DNA of 64,000 nucleotides, from positions 1,116,001-1,180,000 of the forward strand of contig OZ244031.1 of NCBI GenBank assembly GCA_965215045.1. The letters are read 5' to 3'. The translations under genes were made by a program, and so were the position numbers. Source of the DNA: G965215045 sp965215045. Its GTDB lineage: Bacteria > Pseudomonadota > Gammaproteobacteria > JABABF01. Below are positions 47,501 through 59,500 of the stretch, piece after piece. Each line of letters starts with the position of its first letter. The first letter of the stretch is position 1. The notes below the pieces were generated by a model that saw only the letters and a list, made by a program, of their open reading frames with translations, did not search any database and was not told where the DNA came from.

Positions 47501-50500
47501 GACGGGGCTGCGGGTGATGCCGTCGGAGGTGGAGTTGGGGGGCGTGGTGCAGGTATTCCTGGATTTGAATGCGATTGCCGGCACCACGGTGCATGCGACG
47601 GTGCGCGCACACTTGTCGGAGTCGAGTTCGCAGACCATAGAGGTGGAGCTGCGCGGGGATACTAGCGGCCGTGCCAGGAGCGCACCGTTCACAGAGGCGG
47701 GGGCGTATGAATTGACCCTGGAAGAGTCTTCGTTTGCCGAGACCCTGGCGGGGGATCAGCCGGCCCCGGATGGCGGGGAGTTGTTGCGGGCGTCCCTGCA
47801 GGTGAACCCGGCCCCGCCGCCGGCACCGGAGGTGGTGTCCCTGGGCGTGCCGGCGTCGGTGGTGGTGGACACCAGCTTCGAGGTGACGGTGGGCCTGGAC
47901 AGCAACGCCCCGCAGTTGGTGGCGGGGACGATTACGGCGAGCATGGCCGGTGAGGCGGATGTGCAGCAGGCCTTCACGATTTCCTTCGGCAATACGATGG
48001 GGACGCCGGTGTTTGGCACCGGTCTGCCGGCGACGGGGGCCTGGCTGTTGTCGGTGAGTTCTGCGCAGTTGGCGGATGGCACCACCTTGACCGTGCGAGC
48101 CGGTGCCCGGGATATATCCCTGACGGTGGAGGAGGTGCCGGAGGTGCCGGCACCGGAGGTGGTGTCCCTGGCCGTGCCGGCGTCGGTGGTGGTGGACACG
48201 GGCTTCGAGGTGACGGTGGGCCTGGACAGCAATGCACCGCAGTCGGTGGCGGGGACGATTACGGCGAGCATGGGCGGGCAGCCGGATGTGGTGCAGACCT
48301 TCTCGATTTCCTCCGGCGATACGATGGGGACGGCGATGTTCGGCACCGGTCTGCCGGCGGCGGGAGCCTGGCTGCTGTCGGTGAGTGAGGTGGAGTTGGC
48401 GGATGGCACCACCTTGACCGTGCAAGCCGGTGCCCGGGATATATCCCTGACGGTGGAGGAGGTGCCGGTGGACGTATTGCCGCAGGTGGTGTCCTTGAGC
48501 GTGACCCCGCTGCCGAAGACGGCAGGCCTGGACCTGGAGATGACGGTGGCATTGGATGCCGCGGCACCGGCGGCAGTGTCCGTGGTGGTAACGGCGACTC
48601 CCCTGGCACCGGCTGCCGCCATCACTTTTGCTCTGAGCATTCCGGCGAATTCCATGCAGGCCAGCCGGGTCTTCCAGTTGCCGACCCCCGGGACCTGGAC
48701 CTTGTCGGTTACGGAGGCGGTTGTCCAGGGCACTTCGCAGATGCTGGATATTGCGGAAGCGGCACGGGATATCCAGGTGCAGGTACTGGAGTTCATCCTG
48801 GAATTGACCTCGGGTTCCCTGCAGTTGCAGGAGGGGGGAGCGGCGAGCGAGGTTACCGCCCGACTTGCGGATCCCCAGCCGGATGCGGGTTACCGGCTGC
48901 ACTTGGAGTTTTTGCCGGCCGGGCGGGCGAGCGAATTGACCCCCCTGGAAGTGCATATCGGTGCCAACATCTACACTTTCGAGGAGGGGGCGGCAGGGCT
49001 GTTCCTGGGTATAGGGACGCTTGATGTTACGGTGGACGTGATGGCGGTGGACGAGATGGATGGACTGCCGGAGGACACGGAGGTGGTGCAGTTGCAGGCC
49101 AGTATCGATGTGGACGGGGTGTTTGTGACTCGCACCCTGAGTTTTGAGATTTTGCGCAACGGCTATGTGCTGGATGATTTGCAGGTTTTGAACCCGGGTT
49201 CGATTTACGCGGGTTCAGTGCTGGAATTTCGGGTGGGGATGAATGCCCCGGCCTCCAGTAATTTGCAGGTGGACCTGCAGTTGGGCACGGGTCTTGCGAG
49301 CGGGCAGCTGGTGCTGTTGGCGGGGAATACGACGGCGACGGGTAATCTCCAGTTGCCGGGGGATGTTCCGGCGGCGGTTCACTCGTTGTCGCTGAGCGGG
49401 GCGACTTTTGCCGATGGTGTGGGCCATCCGGCACTTCGGGCTGCAGCGCAGGATGTAACTGTGCAGGAGCGCCAGGTGCGGATGCAGACGACCCTGGAGC
49501 CGCAGCTGGTACCTGAGGGCGCGCAGGCCACGTTGACGGTGGAGGTGGACAACCTGGGTGCTTCCATGCGCTCCGTGGTGTTGCAACCCCTGTCGGTGCC
49601 CGCGGACAGTCGCCTGGCGTTTACGCCGGCTGTTTCGCCGCTCATTGCACTGGCAGCGATGGGCGATGCGGATGATATGGCGGAGCAGATCTTCTTCGTC
49701 GATGTGCGGGCCGACAATCGCGCGGCGCCGCGCACCGGGCTGTCTTTGCAGGTGCAGGCGCGGGAGGGCAGCATCTCCGGGGATGTGCTGGCCGCGGAAT
49801 CGGTCCTGCTGACGATCCCGCGCCACGGTTATGCGCTGGGTCTGGAGGTGCCGCCGTCCGCGGTGGCACCGGGTGCTCCGTGGGGGGTGAATGCGGTGCT
49901 GCAGGGTGGTTCGGGGGAGGCGGTGGAGGCACCGGTGCCGGTGCGCCTGACGGTCGCGGTCGATGAGCCGGGCGGGACCTCGCAGATGGTGGAGGTGGAG
50001 ATTGCGGCGGGTGCCACATCGACGGCCGTGAATTATGTGCCGATGGCGGCGGGGATGTATGACTTGCGGGTAATGGCGGCGAGCTTTGACTCTGCGCAGG
50101 ATGGCGACCAGGAGTCTCCGGATTTTGCTGCGGCGATGGCCAGCGTGACGGTGGAGGCACCGGCGCCGGAGGTGCCGGCACCGGAGGTGGTGTCCTTGAG
50201 TGTGCCGGCGTCGGTGGTGGTGGACACGGGCTTCGAGGTGACGGTGGGCCTGGACAGCAGTGCCCCGCAGTCGGTGGCAGGCACGATTACGGCGAGCATG
50301 GGCGGGCAGCCGGATGTGGTGCAGACCTTCTCGATTTCCGTGGGCGATACGATGGGGACGGCGATGTTCGGCACCGGTCTGCCGGCGGCGGGAGACTGGC
50401 TGTTGTCGGTGAGTGAGGCGGAGTTGGCGGATGGCACCACCTTGACCGTGCGAGCCGGTGCCGAGAATGTGTCCCTGACGGTGGAGGTGCCGGCACCGGA

Positions 50501-53500
50501 GGTGGTGTCCCTGGGCGTGCCGGTATCGGTGGTGGTGGACACGAGCTTCGAGGTGCAGGTGGGCCTGGACAGCAACGCCCCGCAGTCGGTGGCGGGGACG
50601 ATTACGGCGACCATGGGCGGGCAGCCGGATGTGGTGCAGACCTTCTCGATTTCCGTGGGCGACACGATGGGGACGGCGATGTTTGCCGCCGGTCTGCCGG
50701 CGACGGGGGCCTGGCTGCTGTCGGTGAGTGAGGCGGAGTTGGCGGATGGCACCACGCTGACCGTGCGAGCCGGTGCCGAGAATGTATCCCTGACGGTGGA
50801 GGAGGTGCCGGTGGAGGTGGTTCTGAGTGCGAGCCTGGGGCGGGGGGTATTGCTGGAGACCGGTGTCGGCAGCACCACGAACCTGACGGTGAGTGCCGCG
50901 GGTCTGATGGCGGGGGGCAGCCCCCTGCTCGTGTCGGTGTCGGTGCTGGAGAGTGACGGGGACGGGGTCTCCGACCTGCGCCTGGACGGTGCGCTGCAGG
51001 CGCAGCTGAGCCTGACATCCGCCCGGCCGGAGGGGATGGTCGGTGTGCAGGCGGTGGACGATGCCCTGGCGGAGCCCAGGGAGAGCCTGACGCTGCAGGT
51101 CAGCGTGTCGGGTTCTCCGGGTCTGAGCACGCAGGTGACATTGGTGATTGCGCGCAACGATTACCGGGTGCAGAGTTTGTCGCTGTCTGCGGCCGCGGTG
51201 CGTGTGAACGAGGAGGTGGAGGCGAGCGTGCGTTTGAATGCGCCGGCACCGGCGCAGGTACAGGTGAACGTGGGCGTGGAGGGCACGGACGGTGTGGAGT
51301 TGCAGCTTCCCTCGATGCTGGTGATTGAAAGCGGTTCGCAGACTGCGGTATTGACGTTCACCCCGGCGTCGGCGGAAGTGCATGTGGTGCGGGTGCTGGA
51401 TGCGCAATTCAGTGTTCCGGGGGAGGCGGAGGATCAGCAGCAGTTGGGTGTGGACCCGGCCTTGTTGCGGCAGGCGGTGTCGGTGGTGGAGGGTGCGTTG
51501 CTGGAGGTGGAGTTGGTGGATCTTCAGGGTCGTCTGCTGGGGATGTTGGCGGAGGGGGGTACGGCGACCGTGCGGGTGCGGGCCTCCAACCTGCTGCCGG
51601 GTCAGACCCTGGACATCACCGTGGGGCCCCTGATGGCTTCTGCGGGTGAGTTGGAGTTTCCGGACGGGAACACCCTGCAGTTGTCGGCACTGGCACCGGA
51701 GTCGGGTGTGGAGGTGCGGGTGCTGGAAGATGGTCTGGCGGAGGGGCGGGAGACCGTGGGCGTGGTGGCCGCGTATATACCGGAGAGTTTATTTGTACAA
51801 GTGGAGTGGGATGTGCCGCGCCACGGTTATGCGGTCAGCGATTTGGCGGTGGCACCCTCGGAGTTGAGATTTGGCGAAGAGGCGGTAGTGCGGGTGAGTG
51901 TGAACAGCACGCCGGCCTCGGTGGTGAATGTGCGGGTGCGGGTGGTGGATGCCAATGGAGCGGGCCAGGTGCTGGAGCTGCAGGTGGCGGCGAATGCGCT
52001 GATGGCAGAGGGTCGCTTGCAGTTGCCGGCCCCGGGTTCTTACCAGGTGTCGGTGGTATCGGCACTGTTTGCGGATGCGGGCTCGGCGGGTGACCAGGTG
52101 GTGCTGGAGGATCAGAGCACGGCGCAGCAGTTGCAGGTGGAGGAGGAGGTATTGCAGTTGCAGTTGGGTCTCGCCCTGCCGGTGATGCAGTTGGCGGAGG
52201 GTGAGCAGACGCAGCTGACGGTGAGTGTGCAGGGTTTGATGGCGGGGGAGACCTTGGATGTGAGTTTGAGCCTGGTGGAGACGGATGGTGACGGGATGGC
52301 GGACCTGGAGTTTGCGAAGGAGAGCCTGGTATTGAGCGATGTGGAGCCGACGACGATGGTGGTGGTGAGCGCACTCGCCGATGGTTTGGCGGAGGTGCGG
52401 GAGCGGGTGATGATTGCAGCGGGTGCAACGGGGGCGCAGACGGGCACGGTGAGCGTGGAGTTGCCGCGCAACGGCTATGTGCTGCAGAGCCTGGAAGTGC
52501 GCCCGGGGATGGTGAACGAGGGCGAGGAGGTGGAAGTGGTGGCGGCCTTGAACGGGATTGCACCGGTGGACCTGGAGTTGTTCACCCTGGAGTGGGTGAC
52601 GGATGGCAAGACGCTGTATACCGGCACGGTGTCGCGTACGGATACGATGCGCTTTTTGGCGGGCCAGCGCACCGCCACCTTGACGGTGCAACCGGAGCTG
52701 CCAGCCCTGATCAACGAGCTCATCGGCCGGAACGGGTTTTATACGCTGCGGGTGCGAGGTGGCGAGTTGCGTTTTGCCGCCGCCGAGCCGGGGGACCAGT
52801 TGACGATCGCCGCCCCGCTGCAGTCGCGCCTGACCGTGCACCCGCCGGTGGAGTTGTACCATATTACTGCTCCCCCCGAATGGGAGCGGGGAGAGCCGGT
52901 GCGCCTGGCGGAGGGTCGGGAGCGCGCCGTTGGTGATTTGGTCATTAAGCACCTGCGCAACGTGCTGCTGCAGCCGGGAGAGGAGTTGCCGTTGCGAGTG
53001 GAGATTTTGCCGCCCGGGAATACGGGTGAGTTACGTATACTGTCCGCTGAAGGGTTTGGAGAAAGGGGATTCATCGTAACAAGAGGAATGACGAGTTTCG
53101 GTATTACTGTGAATGCGGTGGACGAGATGGACAACCAGCCGGAGGACACGGAAGTGTTGCAGTTGCGTGCCTTTGTCGTGGTGGAGGGGACGACGGTGCA
53201 GGCGGTCATCCGGTCGCGACCGGATGATGAGATAGTGATAGTGAGCACGGTGCTGCCGGCTATTGAAATTCCGCGCAACGGTTATGCGCTGGATGATTTG
53301 CAGGTTTTGAACACCGGGCCGATTTACGCGGGTTCACTGCTGGAATTCCAGGTGGGGATGAATGCTGCGGCTTCCAGTGATTTGCGGGTGGATGTGCAGT
53401 TGGGTGCGGGGCTTGCGAGCGGGATGGTAATCATACCGGTGGGAAACACCGGGGCGATGGGTACGATCCTCCTGCCGGAGAATTTGACGGCGGCGGTTCA

Positions 53501-56500
53501 CCAGTTGTCGCTGAGCGGGGCGACTTTTGCCGATGGCGTGGGGACGCCGACAGTGACGGCGACACCGCAGGATGTAACTGTACAGGGGGCCCGGGTGCGG
53601 ATGCGCACAACCCTGAGGCCGCAGCTGGTGCCTGAGGGCGAGCAGGCCACGTTGACGGTGGAGGTGGACAACCTGGGTGACACCGCGCGCTCCGTGGTGT
53701 TGCAGCCCTCGTCTGTGCCTGCGGACAGTCGCCTGGTGTTTATGCCGGCTGTTTCGCCGCTCATTGCGCTGGCAGCGATGGCGACAGAGACGCAGCTCTT
53801 CATCGTCGATGTGCAGGACGACAATCGCGCGGCACCGCGCACCGAGCTGTCTTTGCAGGTGCGCACGCACGCCGGCAGTGCTTCCGGGGAGGTGCTGGCC
53901 GCGGAATCGGTCATGCTGACGATCCCGCGCCATGGCTATGTGCTGGGCCTGGAGGTGTTGTCCGGGATGATGCTGGGTGAGTTGTGGAAGGTGAACGCGG
54001 TGCTGCGCAGTGGCGGCCCGGGGGGGGAGGCGGTGAATGCGCCGGTGGCGGTGACGCTGACGGTCGAGGTCAGAGGACCGGGCGGGAGCAGATGGCGGGT
54101 TGCGACGGAGATTGCGGCGGGTGCCACAACGGCGGCCGTGACTTTTGAGCCGATAAGGGTGGGGATGTATGACTTGCAGGTAGTGAAGTCGATGTTTCGC
54201 TCTGCCCGGGATGGCGACCAGGCGTCTCCGGACATTGACATGGCGATGACCAGCGTTATGGTGGAGCGTCCGGGGCTGGTATTGAGTTGGACGCCGGCGG
54301 AGTCGGAGTCGGCGGAGGGTCAGGAGCAGACCCTGGTGCTGGGGGCGGAGAACCTGGAGCATTACCTGTCGGGGGGTGCGAGCCTGGCTGTGGACCTGGC
54401 CCTGTCGGCCCCGGCGGACTTGCTGTTGCTGACGGTGCCGCCGGTGAATTTGAGCGTGGCGATGCCGACGGCACAGGTTCAGGTGCAGGCCGTGGCGGAC
54501 AACGTGGCACCGGAGCCCAGGGAGCGGGTCTCCTTGACAGCGATGGCGACGGCCGATGGTGTGTCGGTGGAGGCGGAGGCCCGGGTGTCGGTAGTGCGTC
54601 ACGGCTATGCGGTGTCGCAGGTGGGTGCTGAGTCCGTGGCGGTGGCCTCGGGCAATGAATTCATGCTGTTTGCGGAGTTGAATGCGGCGGACCCGCATAC
54701 GGCGACGGTGAGCGTGGAGTTGCTGGGTCTGGGAGAGGGGCAATCGGAGTCTGCCGAGGTGGTGGTGTCGACGAATGCACTGCGGGGTGTGGTGACGATT
54801 GACCCGTCCGACCCGCTGCTGGGGCTGTCGCTGGCGGACGGTCTGTATCACATTCGCTTCTCCAATGCTGTTTTTGCCTCCTCTGCGGCCGGGGACCAGT
54901 CGGTGCTGGACGATGGGACGGGGGGTCGGGCGGGGATTTTGCGTTATGGTGTGAGTGTGCTTCTGCAGGCGCAGTTGGCGGGCGGTGTCATGGAGTTGCG
55001 GGAGTCGACGCCGGCGAGCGTGGCGACCCTGGAGTTGAGTGCCGAGAACCTGGGCATTCGCTCCTATGGTTCGGACGAGGTGATGCCGCTGGTGATCAGT
55101 CTGGAGGAGGGTGCAGCGGATGTGGAGCTGTCCTCGTCTTCGTTGCAGTTGGTGCGCTTGCGTCCGGGCCAGGGGGCGTCCGGCCGGGTGCAGCTGGAGG
55201 TGCTCAATGACGAGCTGGCGGAGCCCCGGGAGCGGGTGCAGGTGGTGATTTCGGGGACGCCGACCTACGGGACGAAGATTACGCAGATGGTGGAGTTTGT
55301 GATTCCGCGCAATGATTACCGGGTGATGTCGCTGCAGTTGCCGGCGGAAGAGGATTTGCAGACCGGGGAGGCTTTTGCGGTGCGGGTGGAGTTGAATGCG
55401 GTGGCCCCGGTAACGGTGAGTATGACGGTGCGCGCCGACGGTGGCCCGGCGGGGGTATTGGAGCGGTTGCTGGAGGTCGGGGTCGGCATGCAGTCGGGGG
55501 CGGAGGAGTTTGTGCTGACCCAGCCGGGTGCTTACGAGTTCACGGTGTTGTCGGATGCGGCCTTTGCCGAGTTTGAGAGTGGCGACCAGGTGTATCTGCC
55601 GGGGACGGAGGACTTGGTGGAGCAGCGTCAGGTGGGTGGTGAGGAGCTTGGGGTGGCGGTGTTGTCGCTGGTTCTGGGGCGTGACACGCTGGCGGAGGGT
55701 GAGCAGACGACTTTGACTTTGAGTGTGTCGGGGCTGGAGGCCGGTGTGTTGTCGGTGCAGTTGCGTGTGGAGGCGGTGGAGGCTGCGGGCACGGGTGATG
55801 TGAGTGTGTCGCTGGGGATGGTGGACTTGAGTGCGGATGCGCGCACGCAGACGGTGTTGGTGAGTGCTGCAGACGATGGGATGGCGGAGGATCGGGAGCG
55901 GTTCCGGGTGCTGGCGGAGGCGCAGGGTCCGCTGCCGGTGGCGGCGGAGTTGGCGGTGGTGCGCAACGGGTATCGCTGGACGGGTCTGCGGGTGATGCCG
56001 TCGGAGGTGGAGTTGGGAGAGACGGTGCAGGTATTCCTGGACTTGAATGCGATTGCCGGCACCACCGTGCATGCGACGGTGCGCGCGCACTTGTCGGAGT
56101 CGAGTTCGCAGACCATAGAGGTGGAGCTGCGCGGGGATACCAGCGGCCGTGCCAGGAGCGCACCGTTCACAGAGGCGGGGGCGTATGAATTGACCCTGGA
56201 AGCGTCTTCGTTTGCCGAGACCCTGGCGGGGGATCAGCCGGCCCCGGATGGCGGGGAGTTGTTGCGGGCGTCCCTGCAGGTGAACCCGGCCCCGCTGCCG
56301 GCACCGGAGGTGGTGTCCCTGGGCGTGCCGGCGTCGGTGGTGGTGGACACCAGCTTCGAGGTGCAGGTGAGCCTGGACAGCAGCGCACCGCAGCTGGTGG
56401 CGGGGACGATTACGGCGAGCATGGCCGGTGAGGCGGATGTGCAGCAGGCCTTCACGATTTCCTTCGGCAATACGATGGGGACGCCGGTGTTTGGCACCGG

Positions 56501-59500
56501 TCTGCCGGCGACGGGAGACTGGTTGTTGTCGGTGAGTTCTGCGGAGTTGGCGGATGGCACCACCTTGACCGTGCGAGCCGGTGCCCGGGATATATCCCTG
56601 ACGGTGGAGGCACCGCCGGAGCCGTCAGAGCTGGCCCTGAGTGTGAGCCTGGGGCGGGGGGTATTGCTGGAGACCGGTGTCGGCAGCACCACGAACCTGA
56701 CGGTGAGTGCCACGGGTCTGACGGCGGGGGGCAGCCCCCTGCTCGTGTCGGTGGCGGTGATGGAGAATGACGGGGACGGCTCCTCCGACCTGCAGCTGGA
56801 TGGTGCGCAGCAGGCGCAGCTGAGCCTGACATCCGCCCGGCCCCAGGGGATGGTCGGTGTGCAGGCGGTGGACGATGCCCTGGCGGAGCCCCGGGAGAGC
56901 CTGACATTGCAAGTGGACGTAACGGGCTTCCCGGGTCTGAGCACGCAGGTGACATTGGCGATTGCGCGCAACGATTATGCGCTGGCCACCTTGAATCTGG
57001 TGCCATCGAGATTGCGTCTCGGGAGCGAAGTGCGGGTGCAGGCACTGCTCAATGTGCCGGCACCGACCACGGTGGGGGTCAGCGTGCAGTGGCGGGACCC
57101 GCAGGGGGGGCAGAGCGTGGTGCGGTTTGCGATCGGCAAGGACAGCATTTTCGCCGCTTCGGCGGCGCAGGAGATGAACCTCCCGGGGGTGCATGAGTTC
57201 TTTGTCCTGCCGGGCGATGCGGTGTTTCGGGACTTGACAAGTGCGGGCTTGAACGACCAGCGCGTGTTGGAGATCCGCAGTCAGCGGCAGACCCTGACGG
57301 TGCTGGGTGCGTTGGTGTTGTCGGCACAGTGGGAGGGCGGCGGGACGCAGCGCGCCCTGGCGGAGGGCGAGTCGGAGATCCTGCAGGTGGCGGTCCTGAA
57401 CCTGCTGGACGGTGAGAGCTTGAGCGTGGAGTTGCTGCGGCTGTCGGGGACGGCCACGGATGAGGACCTGGAATTTTCGCCCGCGCAGCTGGTATTGAGC
57501 AGTGAGGCACCCACGGCGAGTGTGACGGTGGGCACAGTGGCCGATGGGGAGGTCGAGGTGCGGGAGGGTGCCCGTCTGCAGGTGCAGGCACAGGGCGGGG
57601 TGCCGTCGGCGACGGTGGAGTTGGAGATCGGCCGCAATGATTTCCAGCTGAGCACGCTGACGGTGTCGGTGGCGGCGGTGCGCAGGGACGAGACCCTGGA
57701 AGTGACAGTGGGATTGAACCGGTCTGTGTTCTCGCAGGTGAACGTGGGGGTGGAGATCCGCGATGTCCTGACGGGCTCGATAGTGCGGGAGGAGATGCTT
57801 GTGATCGCTGCGGGTTCGGCATCGGCGCGGGGGATGCTGGACGCACTGAAGGATCTGGGAGAGTACGAGTTGGAGGTTACGACGGCAGTTTTTGTGACGG
57901 GCGAGGCCGGGGTGGACCAGGTGTATCCGCTGCTGACTGCGTCCACGGTGCGGGTAACGGTGCGGGCGGGGGTGCTGTCGCTGCGCCTGGAGTTGGAGCA
58001 GACGCAGTTGCACGAGGGTGAGCAGACAGGGTTGCGGGTCCTGGCGGATAACCTGCTGCCGGGTGAGCAATTGCAAGTGGTATTGGAACGTGAGCCGCGA
58101 CAGGGGCTGAGGACGGTGCCGAGGCTGCTGTCTTTGCAGGAGGCGGGGGATGGTTCGGCGATGGCGATGTCGGTGTTGGAAGCGATACGGGATGGGATTG
58201 AGCCGGAAGACACGGAGGAGATCACGGTGACTGCGCGCGTGCGGTCCAAGGACCTGGAGGCCGTGGCGTCCCTGTCGATTCTCCGTCACGGCTATGTTGT
58301 GGACTCGCTGTCGCTCGTGCGGACGGCGCGCCGGTATTACGTGGGCGTGCCGCTCGTGTTCGAGGTGGGCATGAACGGCAGGGCCGGCAGCGACCTGGAA
58401 GTGGAGCTGCTGTTGCGGGCATTGCCGGAAATTCCAGTGGCAGCGGATGGCACCAGCGTTACGGTCCGCATGCGGATCCCAGCGGGCGCAAGCACCGCCC
58501 GCGGCACGGTTACGGCAATTTGTCCGGACCCGAATGTGCCGTTTTGCCCGACCCCGGAGAACGACTTCTTCCCCTACCAGCTGGAGATCATCGACGAGGG
58601 TGTGTCGTTTGCAGACCGGGTGGGGACGCCGACAGTTACGGCGCTGCTTTTGGAGACGATCCGGATTGCCCATACAGCGGTCGATGTGAGTGTGACGCTG
58701 GAGGATGCCCTGGTGCCGGAGGGCGGGCTGACGACCCTGACGGCGGTGGTGCAGAGCGTCGCGGGAAGGCAATGGGAGGTGCTGGTACAACCCCGGGCCG
58801 CGGACGGCAGGGTGATATTGAAGGCACCGCAGGGCAATATGTTGACATTGATGGGCAGGGAGGAGAACGCCATCGCCGAGTTGCCCTTCTCCGTGGAGGT
58901 GCAGCCCAACGCGAATGCGGAGCCCCGCACCGGGGTGGAGTTGCGGGTGGAGGTGTTCCATCAGACGCTGGAGGGGAATTTGCTGGCCTCGGCACCGGTG
59001 TTGCTGACGGTGCCGCGCAACGGCTATGCATTGAGCCTGGTGCCGCCGGCCAAGGCGGTGGTGGGTGAGCCGTGGGCGGTGCGCTCGCAGTTGAATGCGC
59101 CGGCGCCGGTGCCGGTGAGCCTGACGCTCGAGCTCGATGGGCCGGACGGGATATTGCCGGTTACGGCGGAGATTGCGGCGGGTGCCACATCGGCGGCCGT
59201 GAGTTTTCCGCCGCTGACGCAGATAGGGATGTATGACTTGAGTGTCACGACGGCGCGCTTTACGGCGGCCCTGGAAGGCGACCAGCGGCACCCGGACATT
59301 GACGCGGCGATGGCGATCGTGACGGCGGGGCGTCCGGACCTGGTGTTGCGCTGGTCGCCGCCTGCGTTGGAGGTCCTGGAGGGGCAGACGCAGACCCTGA
59401 CACTGGAGATGGAGAACCTGGAGCATTACCTGACGGCGGGCGAGACCCTGGAGCTGCACCTGTCCCTGGCACTTGTCTCGCCCCCGGACCCACTCCCGGA

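Larger units (their letters stand above)
47781..56258 (+). repeat. Super-repeat unit U3 (8,478 bp)
   Basis: Starts at residue 8091. It is 1,971 bp longer than U2 because an extra block and a second VVSL array (about 48.47-50.8 kb) are present. The remainder matches U2 at offsets of about 8.48-8.53 kb. Confidence 0.85.

Noticed and set aside
45354..48956. 1,200-codon open frame on the minus strand
   Set aside because: It is antisense to the giant gene, reads as His/Arg/Gln-rich low-complexity protein, and similar shadows recur at each super-repeat. It reflects codon bias, not a gene.
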